Source: DATKMG01 sp035541995 | GTDB lineage: Bacteria; Acidobacteriota; Terriglobia; Versatilivoradales; Versatilivoraceae | Length of the DNA: 6,009 bases | Reading direction: 5' to 3' | Assembly (NCBI GenBank): GCA_035541995.1 | Contig: DATKMG010000707.1 | Coordinates: 1-6,009 of the forward strand | Part shown: piece by piece, positions 5,775-6,009 of the stretch | How the letters are laid out: each line of letters opens with the position of its first letter | Position numbering within the stretch: the stretch's first letter is position 1 | Program-made: the position numbers and the translations under genes | Notes under the pieces: model-generated | Database searches by the model: none | What the model was told of the DNA's origin: nothing | What the model saw: only the letters and a program-made list of their open reading frames with translations

Positions 5775-6009
5775 GTTTGTCGAAGGACGGGCTCTTCAAG
5801 TACACAGTGATGGCCCCGGGTTCAGGACAAATATAAAAACAGATTCCACACCCGCTACAGGTCCGGGCCACAAAGTGGGCTGGTCGAAAACCTTGCACGT
5901 TAAGGGATTCCGAGAAGAGAATCCCCTTGATTGGGCAAGCTGAAATGCATAACCCACACCCTTTGCATTCGTCGGGCTGGATCTCAATCTTCCCCCGATC
6001 CAACTTCTT
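5767..6009 (-). CDS. Ferredoxin-type delta subunit of the oxidoreductase, two [4Fe-4S] motifs (start beyond right edge)
   Basis: This small electron-carrying subunit would pass electrons from the thiamine-diphosphate site to ferredoxin. Numbering from the TTG at 6003, it has two complete CxxCxxCxxxCP cluster motifs: Cys13, 16, 19, 23 (CKGCGLCISACP) and Cys49, 52, 55, 59 (CSGCGICFYICP). The connecting segment includes FRPAHFV, as in VorD-type subunits. TTG at 6003 is the first possible start inside the window, but two lysine codons (AAG AAG) precede it in frame up to the edge. The usual N-terminus of a few residues before this point makes a start just outside more likely. Its TAA (5769-5767) lies within the first codons of vorB, an eight-base overlap typical of subunits made together. 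Any operon promoter is beyond the window. Confidence 0.92.
   Translation of the reverse strand, partial: KKLDRGKIEIQPDECKGCGLCISACPIKGILFSESLNVQGFRPAHFVARTCSGCGICFYICPEPGAITVYLKSPSFDKHV

Overview
All recognisable genes in this window lie on the minus strand, so the region is read from the right edge to the left. In order of transcription they are: a two-cluster ferredoxin-type subunit (cut by the right edge), the alpha subunit of a 2-oxoacid:ferredoxin oxidoreductase (VorB type), a fused beta+gamma subunit of the same enzyme, a 3-hydroxyacyl-CoA dehydrogenase, and acetate kinase. After a 404-base gene-free stretch comes the 5' part of an unrecognised exported protein that runs off the left edge. 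This last gene has no stop inside the window.

Region by region: positions 4545-6009 hold the ferredoxin and alpha subunits, which overlap by 8 bases, followed by an unusual 152-base gap. The gap carries the vorB frame onward past its amber stop to a TGA that overlaps the next start codon. Positions 3115-4545 hold one 476-residue protein combining the thiamine-diphosphate domain and the gamma domain. Positions 2036-2980 hold the dehydrogenase and 679-1914 acetate kinase, each with its own Shine-Dalgarno sequence and separated by 121-134 base gaps. Positions 275-678 hold palindromes and a good match to a sigma-54 (-24/-12) promoter aimed at the exported-protein gene at 1-274.

Functionally the five metabolic genes look like a catabolic cluster. 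The oxidoreductase would convert branched-chain 2-oxoacids (from Val, Leu, Ile) to acyl-CoA plus CO2 and reduced ferredoxin. The dehydrogenase would act on a 3-hydroxyacyl-CoA intermediate, and acetate kinase would recover ATP from an acyl phosphate. No phosphotransacylase is visible. This suits an anaerobe fermenting or syntrophically oxidising amino or organic acids. The VorB-type enzyme, the fusion and the likely sigma-54 promoter are compatible with a Desulfobacterota-like bacterium, but the sequence alone does not fix the phylum.

No mobile element, CRISPR array, tRNA or rRNA was seen. The metabolic genes belong to known families. The parts that most merit a second look are the sigma-54 promoter with its exported protein, the vorB-vorAC junction, and the subunit fusion.
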